A stretch of DNA of 64,000 nucleotides. It comes from Dendrocalamus latiflorus (lineage: Eukaryota; Streptophyta; Magnoliopsida; Poales; Poaceae). The position numbers were made by a program, and so were the translations under genes. Shown piece by piece: positions 12,015 through 23,903 of this stretch (position 1 is the first letter of the stretch; every line of letters starts with the position of its first letter). The notes beneath the pieces are model-generated. The model ran no database searches. It had not been told where the DNA came from and saw nothing but the letters and a program-made list of their open reading frames with translations. The stretch is from assembly GCA_017311315.1 (NCBI GenBank), contig CM029631.1, forward strand, positions 4,433,360 through 4,497,359, written 5' to 3'.

Positions 12015-12886
12015 GTTCGACTCCGACCACACAGAAAGTCTATCGACCACACTCACTCTCTTACAGCGTGGTCGTAACCCTTACAACCACTCATAAACGC
12101 CCACCACCCACTTATGCCACGGTCGAAGCACTTTTCAACCACACTCATATCGTTTACAAGTGGTCGTAACCCTTTGCGACCGCTCGCCTCGTGGTCGAAG
12201 CCTCATCGACCATTCCCAACGTGGTCGTAGCGCCTTATGACCACGTTCATCCCGGCACAACGTGGTCGTAGTCTCCTAACGACCACGTTCAACTTCCTTC
12301 GTTTTGGTCGTACGCCTGCAGATCACCTTCGACTTCTCACCAATCTGGTCGTATTGCTTCCTGACCTCACGATCAATCGATTTTGCCGCAATCGATCGCC
12401 TTTCGACCGCGTTAGTAATTTTACCACATGGTCGTAAAATCACTGTTCCTCTGCCGTGGTCGTAGGTGCCTCTCGATCCCGCCTGCTGGGATTTTGCCGT
12501 GGTCGAACGCCTTTCGACCACGCCTGCCGATATTTGCCGTCGTCGTAAGTCCCTCCGACCACGTAATCGTTTACGGCCGGCGTTGAACTCACAGCCATGC
12601 GGTCGATTTTCGACCACGTAGACTCCACAACCACGCTGTCGTCTTGCCTTCGGCTGAGGGTCCCGCCTGTTAGACTTTCATCTTTTTCCGAATTTATTCC
12701 AACAGAGGATTTCAACCGACCATAACTAATTCATTTTAACTCCGAATTGAATGAAACAAATTTCTAAATTTTTCTAAAATCAAAATCTAACCAATGGAAA
12801 CCAAAATCATGTATTTTGAGTTCATTTGAGTTTTTCTATTTGATTGTTTTGCTGATTTTTATTCGAATTTTTATCTTATGTTGTAT

Positions 12887-12918
12887 TTTACCGTAGCGTT
12901 AGCACGGGCACACTACTA
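12887..12918 (+). other. Helitron-type 3' terminus (second)
   Basis: The same block, CCGTAGCGTTAGCACGGGCA, followed by CACTACTA and a T. It closes the segment that contains the array and directly abuts the next segment, which begins TACCAGATTAATTAG. Confidence 0.6.
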
Positions 12919-15900
12919 TACCAGATTAATTAGACCCCTAGGTAAAATGGGCTTCTAGGAAGAACATTTTTGCCCAGCTAGCCCATCTGAAGCCGGAAAG
13001 TGTTGCCCTAATACCCCAGCCCCTAGGTGTGCATTGCTTCCTGGCGGCGTGACCATTTTGCTCTGTCTTCAACCTCTGTTCGTTCGCCGCTCACTCGCCC
13101 ATCTCAATCGCCATCGGATCTTTTACTCGGTTTGCCGCCCTGATCCCCACTTTGGCACTTCATTCCTCTTAAGTCCCCCTTGAATGGTGGGGGGTGGAGG
13201 GGGGGACCCTGCACGATGGTGGAGACTAGGGCAGGGGTGGGAGAAGGCAGGACAACGGTGGAGGCTGAAGCGGCGGGGGCGGAGGCGAGGAGGGCAGTGG
13301 CGGAGCCCAGGTAGGTGGTGGAAGAGGCTAGGAGGGCAGTGGTTGCCAGGACGTCGGGGGCATAAACCAGGGCGGTGAGGGCAGAGCCTTGGACAGTAGT
13401 GGAGCCCAGGGCAGATCTGCTACAATGATAATTTCAGGTTAGGTTCGAATGATCTTGTTGGCTTGCCCTCTGTGATTTTTTATACTCTACAATGTGCACT
13501 AGAGTCACAATGCCACTCCACTACTCTTCAGCCTACAGGACAAAACAATAGAAAGGCTATATACCTAAAGGCAGGCATCTCACTGAGTCATGTCTCTTCA
13601 CATACCACCACTCTCTCCTTCCCCAGGAAATTTCCCCATCTTCCCCAATGTGCTGCAACAGTCCCCCTCGATCTCTCTCATGCATCTGTCTCCATCTGTA
13701 AAATCGCCAGAGCTGTGTCTTGTCCATCTGGCGCCAATTAGAGCAGGAGCTGGATATGGTGCTTGATTTTGTCCATCTAGCGCCAATATGGGAGAGAGGT
13801 GCAGGGGTTCAAACTTTTGGTGCCCAATATTTTGTGATTGCAGCTATAAATAAACATTCAGTGTGCCTTGCTCCATTGTTGTTATCAGACCAGTGTGCTC
13901 TATCAGATACGAGTCAATTGCAATTTTTCTTTATGCACCGATTTGATGCATAAAGTTTGCAACAGTAGATTAGAATAGAGGCATCAGTTTGGTATTTGGG
14001 TGGAAATTCATAGTTTGCAGTCTATGGGCATGCTACTTCCAGGTGTGCTGAAATGGTAGCTCTTCACACAAATACTTTGCTTTGAGGGGTTCTTGTGGGT
14101 GGTTATTGTCGAGCTGGTGTCCCCAGCTTGTCATTTTTATTTCCTGTTTGTTACTCTGTCCTGTCAGACTGGATTTGATGGAGGCTTTCTAATGATGCTG
14201 GGCAAGGTCTTGTTTGTGGTCTATAAAAGTATCGCAAAATGGAATTTTATTCATTTTTCTTGAAATGAGTTTAAGATGAATCAGCATCTACCTATGTCCT
14301 TGAGAAATATTCAATTGTGGTAAGGGATACTGTTTAGGTGGGACCATGAAATGCGGTAGTTTTCTGTACTTTAGGCAAGATTGCAACAGAAAGGCTTGCA
14401 GCATTATGTTCATATGAGTTTTTGAACTTCATGTTTATATTTTTTCGGGGGATTTAGGATGAGGCCCTTGAAGCGTCTTAGAGTTGAAGCTCCACGTGTT
14501 CCAACCTTTGGTGATTTTCATCCTTCAACAAAATGGAGCATAGGTGTTCGAGTTTATCACAAGTATCATGTTGAGACATTCGCTCCTGGTAGGAAGAGGC
14601 TAACCTTGGTTTTGTTGGATGAGCAGGTAATGTTCACACATGTTTTTTTAGATATGCTTAGTTACATTCTATTGAATTTTAATGGTGTCTGACTTTGCCT
14701 ACTGTTAATAGGGCAAAAAAATGGTAGCCACTGTTTACGATGACCAGGTGCATCGTTTAGATCCCCTACTTCGAGAGGGCTGCGCATATTATGTGTCAAG
14801 GTTGTCCGTAGAGCCTACGAGGAGAATAGAGCATAAGTGGCTTGCAGAGCATGCTTATGGGTGTGTTTTCACACGTGTCACTACTGTGAGTGAGATACCA
14901 AACATGAGTGAGAAGACATTGCCGCTTTTTCCGTCGCTCATGCCACTTAGTGAAGTTTTTGAATTCACCTATCATAATGACATTATGTTGGTATGTATTT
15001 CAGTTGACCACCCAAGTAATAGTGCTTTGTAATGAATCAAAGTTTTACTAACATTTTTTTTCACATGTCAGATGTTATTGGAATGGTCATGTTTGTAAGC
15101 ACTGTAGGCTATATGCAAGGCTACTACAATAGAAATATACCTTTTAGAAATGTTCTTATAATTGATGGCAGGTATGTACTTTGTTGTAGTATCTTCTTGA
15201 TTTTATGGTTGCACGTCTAAATTATTTATGTTACTATACTGGTTTCTGGAAATCATTATTGTCCATGGCTCCCAAAGTTTGCTCCTTTGCCACTTAGAAC
15301 ATTACGGTTTGCTGCTATATTTGGTTGTTTTTGCATAGAACGGAACCCCTCTTGTATAATTAATCTATAAATGCTAATGGCCTTCCCTGTATAATTAATC
15401 TATACATGCTAATTGCCTTACAAAATTTCCCTTCCCTTCATGACTTGTCTGGTTAGAATATATAATCATGTTTGGTGATTACATTTTCAAACAGATGGAA
15501 TACCTTCTCAGTTTTTATATAATAGTGATAGTGATAGTGATAATATATGAATCAGAAAATGTTTTTTCTTGAGTCTCCCAAATTTTTTATAAAGTAGAAT
15601 AACCTGCTAAGTTCATATGTTGGATAAAGTGCCATGTTTATAGAGCTTTTATAACACAAAATGGAAACTCAACCCATGTTTATATTCCTGTAGCTTCAAA
15701 CCTGTGAAGTTAGTTGTTAAGGACAAAGTACTTACCAGCCATTTGACTAAATGGACGAGATGCTCTGATGATCGAACTATCATCGTGGCAACTATGCTTC
15801 GAGCAAGGCGTGAACAAGGTGAGTTGATGTGTGTTCCTTGTTCATTTTGTGTTGATCTACTCTATGTTTTATACTTACTTATTTACTTTTTAGATCATAG

Positions 15901-16834
15901 CCTGCACACTACATGCTTCAGTAGGGTGCACTTTGAACCTAATGTTGCAGTTGCACGCGATCTGAGACGGAGGTAAACATAATTTTGATTATAAATTTTT
16001 TAGTAATTAGTTTTAGCTATATGGTTTATCATTTATGGAATCTTTTGTAGGCTTAACAACGAGCTTATTGGAAATGCTTCTCCATGACATTACTAGGGGA
16101 AGTAAATGCAAATCTTTTGGCTAAGGGACCTCTAGCTATATAATTGCTAGAAGTGCAAGACTCATTTTGGTGGAAGTAGATGTGATTTGTCATGAAGGAA
16201 GTTGATATGGTTCTTTTGGCTAGGATATTCATAGCTAGGATGCTTGCTAGAAGTAGATGCAAATGTTGTGGCTAAGATACTTCTAGCTATCATGCTTGCT
16301 AGATGATTGTGCTTCAATGTGTAATTTGACGCATAGCAAATTGGACATGTGTTCATGCCATTCTATCTAATTTTAGTGGTAGTATTTGTAGTATCAAGAA
16401 ACTTTCTTATATATCTGTGGAATAGAGTTATATCCTAATTGAATATCACTAGGAACAATGAGTGCATCCATTTGTGAATTGTTCGACGACGTCTTGTCAA
16501 TATCTTTTATCTTGTCCATGGGATATGCTCATACAGGTGTTTAGCTTGCTGTTTTCTGGATGAGAGATTTCCCATATGTAACTGGGTGTTCTCTTTTCAG
16601 CTTGTACCATGTAACCCCTGTGGAAAATTTTTATTTGTGAATTGCAATTAATTACGTCTCTCCTTTTTTTGGCAATCCTTGTAAGTCAAAGTCTTTCTAT
16701 ATGTGGATCTATAGTGTTCTTGTTTGATAGACTAATTTTAGAGTATTTCCTTTGCTCCCTATCATTTTGCAATTAGACTTTTTAAATGTTATGATTATGT
16801 TTTAATCCGTAGCGACGCACGGGCATCCAACTAG
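12919..16834 (+). mobile_element. Helitron segment carrying an RPA-like gene
   Basis: The right end is a good Helitron terminus: a short hairpin (CCGTAGCGACGCACGG), then GGCATCCAA and the terminal CTAG at 16831-16834, followed by T. No clean 5' TC terminus is visible. The left edge is set at the previous terminus, so this could be a separate element or the last part of a composite starting at 6982. The RPA-like gene lies inside in the same orientation. 12920-14458 holds no supported coding exon; 13180-13400 is GC-rich. Confidence 0.65.
14459..16087 (+). CDS. RPA1-like OB-fold protein, Helitron-associated
   Basis: Six exons (14459-14626, 14712-14994, 15072-15171, 15694-15818, 15894-15972, 16051-16087) give a closed 263-aa frame with GT-AG introns. 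The first 150 residues resemble the N-terminal OB-fold of plant RPA1-like/DUF223 proteins (VRVYHKYHVETFAPGRKRLTLVLLDEQG, then AHVY-type segments). The next block, DVIGMV-like to FRNVLIIDG, matches the second OB-fold of that family. Known RPA1 is about 600 aa with a zinc-finger C-terminal OB-fold; this protein lacks that part. The exon 2 donor at 14995 was chosen because it restores the frame; the stronger-looking donor at 14991 breaks it. RPA-like genes are known passengers of plant Helitrons. Single-stranded DNA binding is inferred. Confidence 0.62.
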
Positions 16835-18834
16835 TAATGTTATAAAAATTATTGTATAATACTATAAAATTATAAGTGTGTACCTCCATCGGAAATTCTC
16901 TAGCGCTGCCACTATTCAGCGCTACCACGATTCCGGCAAGAACGAGCAAGCGGCCAACACGGGAGCCATGCATGATCTCTTTTCCATTGTTGGCGAGAAT
17001 CCATAGACCATAGTGGATGATGGATCTGGATGCGTCGGTAAGATGATACTCTTTTCGGGAGAAATAACGGAGGCCGTCCGTTCACCCCAGCCGTTCGCGC
17101 GGGCCCCAGCCACGCGTACGCTGTCGGGGCGCTCGGATGTGGGGGTTGAGGGGGCGACACTCGCCGCGCCCGCACCTCCCCTAGACGGAATCGGTTCGCC
17201 GCATCTCATAATGTACGTACGCGTGTCCTCGCGCTTACCGAGACACAGTGCGACACATACGCGCACTATTCTCGCTGCATTTTATCTTCCCATCTTTACC
17301 ATACATTGGGCCTTTTTATTTTCGGCTACGACTTATAACTTTTAGCTAAAATTTTTAAATTTTAGTTATTTACGGTACAGATTACGGAGAGACAAATACT
17401 CACTTGTGATTTTGGCTGGTACAGATATTTGGCTTTTAACGTGTAAATCGTTTAACTTGTAGACCCCGTCTTGATAAAATACTCCGTTTGAAAGTTAGGT
17501 ACTGTAGCAAAAGCCAAAAGCCGCCAGCATTTGACTTAAAGAACAGGCCCATAGTAGCTGATGTGGCGCATATGATTACGTACTGTGTCCGCACGCTTAC
17601 CTAGTCACTCTGTGTGACATATCAAAAAGTAATTTAGGGTATTTATATCGGTTTCTATTTCTAAATTTTACTCAAAAAACTAAATCTTATATAAATATCT
17701 ATTTTTTCTCTATTTCTCTTACTCCTGTCTCGTTATGAGGATAAAACATAGGGTCACAACCATATCAATACATCACTTCTCTCGCTCCCGTTTCATATAC
17801 ACATCTCTCTGTTACTTTTTTACTGCTCGTCTCTTTTTTTAAAAGCCACATTTTTTTAGCTGATACTACTTATTTCTAGCTAAAAACTATCGGCTATAAT
17901 AAAAATCAATCAACTGTGTCGGCTACAAACACCCCTTATCATTGTGTTCTCATGAATCATGCTTGATCTTCCCGACTCGTGTTGCTGAAACGTGGGAACT
18001 ACACGGCCGTTGGTTGGTTTACCATCATTCTTTCCGAGAAAGAACTGTACTTTTCCACTCTTATCTTCCCATGGTATCTTCGCCACAATTTTCCCCTTCC
18101 TTGACCCGGCCTCTCAGCAAGTAAACCCCTGTTTTTTGCACTGACTTTCACCGTTCGACATAGGGAATCGATCGTACACCAACTAGGACGCTTCTTTATC
18201 TGGTGGACAAGTTCGGCACGATTGGTACATGACCGGACAACCTGATCCCATTTCCACGGTGTAGCTCGCTTCTCCCAGACTCCTATGGTACTCACCAAGC
18301 AGGCAAGCGCAGTGTGTTATTGGCTGGCTAAAGGTCGAGGTCACTCTCTCGAGGCTGAGGCCTGAAGAGAGGATGGGGACAGACACAAGAATCCGTCGTA
18401 CCATGCCCCCTTATCCGAACCGTAGAAACGTGGCCGGTCGAAAGCTTGCATGAACGTTACATAGTTTTGGATAATAAAATTTCACATGAGGTAGAGTAAT
18501 AATGCTTGACGAAAAGTACTTCTAGCATGAATTCATCTCGATATTTGAGAAATTGGAAAAATATATATAATGAATTTCCCCTCGTCTCTCAGCTATCTTT
18601 TTAGTAGGCAATAATTATGGAATCATAAAAGTAATAAAGTGGACCAAAAATACTCCTGGATGCTATAGTTACCTTACGATTTCCTCACAAACAACACAGG
18701 TAGCTCTTGAACTTAGTACTTGAATCTTCACGGGGTTATTGAAAACTTGAAGACAGAGCTCAGATGCCACACAAAAGTTTCATGCAAGAGCCCATTCATC
18801 GATAAACTTGACGTGCTGATGAAAGATGATATGC
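16835..18834. other. Intergenic, no gene recognised
   Basis: 16880-17290 is moderately GC-rich with short open frames on both strands and no recognisable product. 17300-17940 is AT-rich with TTTTAGCTAAAA-like inverted words, suggesting an old MITE that I could not delimit. 17940-18830 has no supported gene. Confidence 0.5.
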
Positions 18835-19083
18835 CTGTTTGGTTGGTGCCTAAGCTTGCCATGCCTAAGCTTAGGCAATATGTAGCTGCCACAGAAAGTG
18901 TGGCTAACAAAATCGAAGCCACACTTGTGGCAAAGTTTGGCAAGAAACTGAGTCTATGACGTGTGGGGCTGGGTGCTAAGAAAGTGTGGCATGCTACAGT
19001 TACGTCAGTGAACCAAACAGCTACCTAAAAACTGTGGCACGCCTAATTTGTGGCTAGGTAATTTCTGATCTTAAACCAAACAG
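18835..19083. mobile_element. MITE-like element with CTGTTTGGTT ends
   Basis: A perfect 10-bp inverted repeat (CTGTTTGGTT at 18835-18844, AACCAAACAG at 19074-19083) bounds about 249 bp. The interior repeats TGTGGC-type words in both orientations. I could not define a target duplication, so the superfamily is open. The forward reading frame starting at 18720 runs into it and is rejected as a gene. Confidence 0.6.
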
Positions 19084-21639
19084 ATCCATAAAAAACCACG
19101 GTCCATTATTTGTGGGTCTTCAAGCAAGAGAGAATCCAAAACAACATGTTTTTCCCCATCTTCACAACGTCAAACAAAAGGTGAGCACTTTGGATGTGCG
19201 GGCTGAGGAATCTCTTATTTTCACGCCGCCACCTCAAAGAAGAAAGGCAGGTGATCGGACAGGAAAGGTCCCCAGAACTACAGAATATGGACTGCCCAAA
19301 AGAGAGCATTATTAGTGCTGAATGGGATTCCTTGATTGGCTAAGGGCTCTTTACTTCTCTCCCCAATTGCATGAATAGCATTTGATGCCTTTAGCGTGAT
19401 TGCTGCCTGGCCGGCTAGCTTGGTCCCTTCCTTTGCTAATTCTGCACGCTTCTCACACAAGGCCTCTGAATTTTTACATTTTCACTCAAAGGTGAGTTGA
19501 GACCCTGGGAATGTTTCATCACGATTCAGAATGCAGGTTGCGAAGGAGAAGTTGCGCTCTTAATCCTACCTGAAACCAGGGCTTATGTAAAGCGAAATAC
19601 TAGAAAATGGTTATACCATTCCGATGGTATACCAATCCGTCATTGAATTTGAACGCCTCCGACTGTCGGTGCCACCCTCCTTCAACTCCAGCGTCGTCCT
19701 CCACCTCCTTTTTCAACTCCAGCACCATCCTCTCCTTCTCTTTCACCTCTGACTTCGGATCTACTGATGATGAGTTCAACACACCCCCCTCAGACATAGC
19801 GGGAGGCCGAGGAGGCGGTGGGCAATGGCGGAGGGAAGCGGCCGACGATGGAAGGAAGCATGGTGACAACGACACACTGAATATTACATTGGATAGGGTA
19901 GTAGCAATGGAGGAGGAGATGACGATGCGGCTAGACGGTGAGGTCACCACTGGCGGCCAGTGTTGGAGGAGGGGGTAGGGGAGGCAGAGGAGTGCGGAGC
20001 TACTTCGACGCCGGAGAAGGGAGAGGGAGAGGAGGGGAGCGGCGGCGCTAGTTCGAGAGAAGAGAGGGGGAGCGGCAGAGGGGAGCTATGTCGTCGGGAT
20101 GATATTCCAACGGTATACCATATGGTAGTAGTTCTCTTATGTAAAATGACTTATCGTCGCCTTGAGAAGGCAAAGGAATCTTCTAGAACAACATGCCGGC
20201 CAACATGGCCCTTTCCTGATCCTCTCTACGTCTTCTATGACAGCTTGATCCAGACGTCCACACGCATATCCCGGTATCAAGAGAGAAATCAATGCATTTC
20301 TCGGTCCATTTTTTAGTAGTGGTATTTGCTTGGCCGGCTTGCGTGGTTTGCTCAGATGCAGGAAACCTCTGACCTGCATTGTCAATGGACAGAGTAGCTG
20401 GTTTCAACGTAAGTTCTTGGCAATGGCATTATATTATCATTCAGAATCTTGAGAATATATCCACAAGATTCAAATGATGGAAGATAAGCAGGAGTTAACA
20501 TATACAAAACCCGGTCCTTTGACAAAGTACTTGTACACATTGTTGATCTAAAATATATACATATTGTTCTTACACAAATAGGAATAAAAACATAGTAGTT
20601 GAAAACCCATAGCTATTGTTATAACAAAGAGTTTACTTCTACAATCACTACTACTAGTTTGTACAAGATATTTTTCATATTTCTTTCTAGTATATTATAT
20701 GCTTCTTTTCTTTTCTTTTTTTGAGATTACAACAGAGAGGACGTACACTTACGTCGTGTGTTCATTCTACTGTAACTAATGCTATATATGCTTATTTTCA
20801 TGAGATCTACTAGCATGTCACTTGAACATAAAAAAATGTTTGCCCTGATTTTTTTGGTCACACGGAGAACAGAGACCAAGCAAGTACACAGGTACTGCAC
20901 CAGAGAGAACTCGTACTGCAACGAGGACCGATAAAAGTGGGATCATAAAAGGCTTGCTTGGCCAGTTGCCAGTTTGAAGCCTTTTTTGCACTTTTTTTTT
21001 AAAAAAAGGGTTTGACTTCTGCACGAGTTGAGCATAGCAAGCCGGCAAACGCCATCAAATCTCCATGGCGCACACCACCACCCGCACATCGATCGAGCTG
21101 CGCTTTATCCTTATCCATCTGCTTAAAGATGTTTGCATTGTGCGCCCCCGCTCTGCAACTGGTTGGCGCAGACTTTAGGTCAAGGTTTTTTCAGCTTCTA
21201 AAAGCTGTTTTTTGACTTTTCTATAATAACTAATTTTTAAACGAAATATCTTTTCAAGATAAGATCTACTAGTTAATTATAGTACATACTTTACTGGCTT
21301 CATTTATATTGCCAAAAATCGCACGTGAGTTCATGTTACTCTGTAATCTCCCATACAAATAGCCCAAAAGCTACAAGCCGCAGCCAAAAGCCACAAGCTG
21401 CAGCCAAAAAGATCAGGCCATCACCCAGAAAAGGCACTAACATGAATTGAGCCCATTGACACGCACACTCTCATACACTGTTGTCAAAATATGCTTTGTA
21501 TTCAGTTGGGTCCATTCGGAACGCGAGATTTTAATGCCATCTATTACCTTATTAAAGCAAAGAAAAAAGGCATCATATTCCTTTTAAAGGACTACAAATT
21601 CCCATGTTAATTCAGATTATAACAGCCTAGATTAAAAAA
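19084..21639. other. Intergenic, with a possible small element at 19600-20130
   Basis: Both ends of 19600-20130 carry GGTATACC palindromes (near 19625 and 20110) around a GC-rich, simple-sequence interior, which resembles a small non-autonomous element without clean terminal repeats. On the minus strand about 19278-19460 an open frame follows an acceptor-like site, but I cannot match it to a family. The rest is AT-rich and holds nothing I can support. Confidence 0.4.
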
Positions 21640-22510
21640 ACGAGTTCAGGTCAAGTACAATATAGAAAAAAAATCTAAAATTCAGAATAAAATAAAATAA
21701 GCAAATTGATTTTCATACGAATTTCTAAGAAAAAGCCCTAAATAAATATAATTTATATACGATTTTTAACAAAAATAGCTTACATTCATAATAAAAAATA
21801 AAATAAATAATTTGATTTTGATACAAATTCCAAAGTAAAATCCCTAAAAAATGTAATTCAGAATAAAAATTAAAAAAAATTAGAAATGGTTTGTATGTGA
21901 ATTGCAACAAAAAATAACTGAAATTCATAATAAAATAAGATTAAATTATAAATTTGATTTCATACAAATTCGAAGGTAAACTCCCTAAATAACTACAATT
22001 CCAAATAAAAATTAAAGAAAAACTAAAGACTAGATTTGTAGGCGAATTAAAACAAAAAAGACAAAATTTGCAATAAAAATAAAATAAAAATAGGAATTTG
22101 ATTTTTAACAAATTCCAAAATAAACTCTTAAATAACTATAATTTAGCATAAAAATAGTAATTAGATTTGTATGCAAATTCCAACAAAAAATAACTAACAT
22201 TCAGAAGGAAATATAAAATAAAATTAGAAATTTGATTTCGGTATGAATTTCAAAGTAAACTCCCTAAATAAATGTAATTTAGAATAAAAATTAAACAAAA
22301 ATTAGCATTTAGATTTGTATGTCAACTCTAACAAAAAATAACTGGAATTCATAATAAAGATAAAATAAATTTAGAAATTTGATTTTGATACGAATTCCAA
22401 AATAAACTTCCTAAATAATTATAATTTAGAATAAAAATAAATAAAATATCAATTGAATTTGTATACGAATTCCAACAAAAATAATTGAAATTCATAATAA
22501 ATAATAAAAA
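21640..22510. repeat. AT-rich tandem repeat, unit about 140 bp
   Basis: About six diverged units, each with an AATTCATAATAAAATAA-like block, a GATTTTGATACAAATTCC-like block and an ACTCCCTAAATAA block. The first block recurs near 21785, 21922, 22063, 22198, 22348 and 22490. Base composition is over 80 percent A+T by eye. There is no coding capacity. Confidence 0.8.
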
Positions 22511-23262
22511 ATTGACATGTCGACATCAGTGTAGATAGGAAGTCGTCGCAGTTAGTGAGAAAGCCGCAATATTAAGTTGGCCAACATCAAAGACGATGAG
22601 TGACCGAACAGAAGAAAAGGACATTAGGCATGTATAATACCATACATGTGTATATACCTACATGCATCTGTATGAATGAAGTACGGACGTACAAAAGTAG
22701 TGGAGCAAAGAGCTCGGAGTAGAGATGGCGTAGCAATAGAAAATAGATTCGGGGCTACTAGAGAGTGTGACAGTTGTCTCCAGCAGGGATCAGCAATAAT
22801 TGCATGTGTATGCGTGTTTCTGTCACAATGGTCAACATTAAGTAATAAATGAAGAGAAGTAGAAGATAACTATGTGATAAAGTATGGCATTGTAAGGGGT
22901 AGCAGGTAAGAGGGATTGATCGAGAATTGAACTTATTGTTGAAGGTTAAACAAGAAAAGTTGTACCGACGAGAAGAGATAGAAGTCAAAACAGTTAGGTG
23001 GGGTCGCCAATGTATGAGAGAAGATAATTTTATGGTAGATAGTCCATAGTGCATCGGTGTATTCACGAGTAAGGTACTCTAATACCATATAAATTTTAAA
23101 CTAATAAGATAATTTGTCACACACATAATCAATATATTATTTAGAGTTGATATTAAATAGAGGTACATGTATATGTATATATTTTGAAAAAAGAGTAAAT
23201 AGTAAAGAAAGAATAGGGGCATGTAAATAAATGATCTATGTATGATAGAGAGTAGTTATGTT
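22511..23262. other. Intergenic, nothing recognised
   Basis: AT-rich sequence between the tandem repeat and the hAT-like element. The reading frames are short and unlike any family I know. Confidence 0.5.
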
Positions 23263-23903
23263 TAGGGGGTGGCAAAAAAGCTCGAGGCTCGCGAGCCAGC
23301 TCGGCTCGTTGTAGGCTCGGCTCGGTTCGTAGCATAAACGAGTCGAGCCAAGCCAGGATTTTAGCTCGGCCGCCTAACGAGCCGAGCCCGAGCTAGCTCG
23401 CTGGCTCGTTAGGCTCAGTCGCTCGGTGCATATGCATGTGAGATATACAAAGCTAAGGGTGGTAGGTGCTTAGTAAAACTTGTTCTTGAAATTTTACTTG
23501 ATATGCCTTGTTCTTATCTGTAACAAATGCAAAACTAGGTAGTAATGATCAACCAACTAGATTTGTTTTGTTACTAGATTATTGGACCTGTAGAAACTGC
23601 CAGGACATAGTAAACAGCAATGGGATTCACCAACTTTTAGTAACCTTTTATGTAATGTATGAAATGAAACCATCATTGATTAATCAACTCATTAGTCATT
23701 GCCTTTTACTTGTTAGTCATTATGTAATTTGGTTTTTTCTATTGTTTAATTGAGAGAGTTAGTATTCCTACCAAGCCTAATGAACCAAGCTCGAGCCTGC
23801 TGCCGAGCCGAGCTACCTTTCCAGCTCGTTAGCTTAACGAGCCGAGCTGAGCCTCCTCGCTAACGAGCTTTACCGAGCCGAGCCGGCTCGATATCCACCT
23901 CTA
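23263..23903. mobile_element. Non-autonomous hAT-like element with 8-bp target duplication
   Basis: The 641-bp element is bounded by imperfect inverted ends, TAGGGGGTGGC on the left and TAGAGGTGGAT read from the right. It is flanked by a perfect direct repeat GTTATGTT (23255-23262 and 23904-23911). An 8-bp duplication is diagnostic of hAT insertion among common plant DNA transposons. Both subterminal regions (about 23278-23425 and 23788-23890) are dense in GCTCG/CGAGC words, which may be transposase binding sites. The middle is AT-rich and non-coding. Confidence 0.9.

Larger units (their letters stand above)
8280..12660. repeat. CGACCAC / GTGGTCG hairpin array
   Basis: The heptamer and its reverse complement recur roughly every 25-45 bp, usually as ACGACCACGTT or GTGGTCGTAAG. 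Many adjacent pairs are inverted over 4-7 nt loops. Three successive hairpins illustrate this: 11718-11743 (11-bp arms, one G-T pair), 11750-11775 (11-bp arms, one mismatch) and 11794-11816 (perfect 9-bp arms GTGGTCGAA / TTCGACCAC). Spacers vary in sequence and length, so this is not a simple satellite. Many variants are C-to-T or G-to-A changes at the CG step, as expected from methylated DNA. Open frames within it translate the repeat and are not credited as genes. I do not recognise the family. Confidence 0.9.
6982..12918 (+). mobile_element. Helitron-like element or nested Helitrons carrying a hairpin array
   Basis: The left edge reads A then TCTCTACTCTTAAAAG, a grass Helitron 5' terminus inserted next to an A. 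Two 3'-type termini share CCGTAGCGTTAGCACGGGCA and end in CTACTA before a T, near 8250 and near 12917. Either could be the right edge, giving an element of about 1.3 kb or 5.9 kb. No Rep/helicase coding sequence is present, so it is non-autonomous. The terminal tetranucleotide is not the usual CTRR, which lowers confidence. Contents are GC-rich repeats (7000-7890), about 300 bp of ordinary sequence, then the heptamer array. Confidence 0.6.

Noticed and set aside
8280..12660. GTGGTC as a TCP transcription-factor site array
   Set aside because: TCP sites need GTGGNCCC or GGNCCCAC; the flanking CCC is absent in nearly all copies, so the resemblance is only partial.
18720..18959. 79-residue forward frame
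   Set aside because: It crosses into the MITE with CTGTTTGGTT ends and has no family resemblance.
19278..19460. Possible minus-strand exon (CEKRAELAKEGTKLAG...)
   Set aside because: It has an acceptor-like edge and plausible helical sequence, but no partner exon or family could be found, so it is not called.
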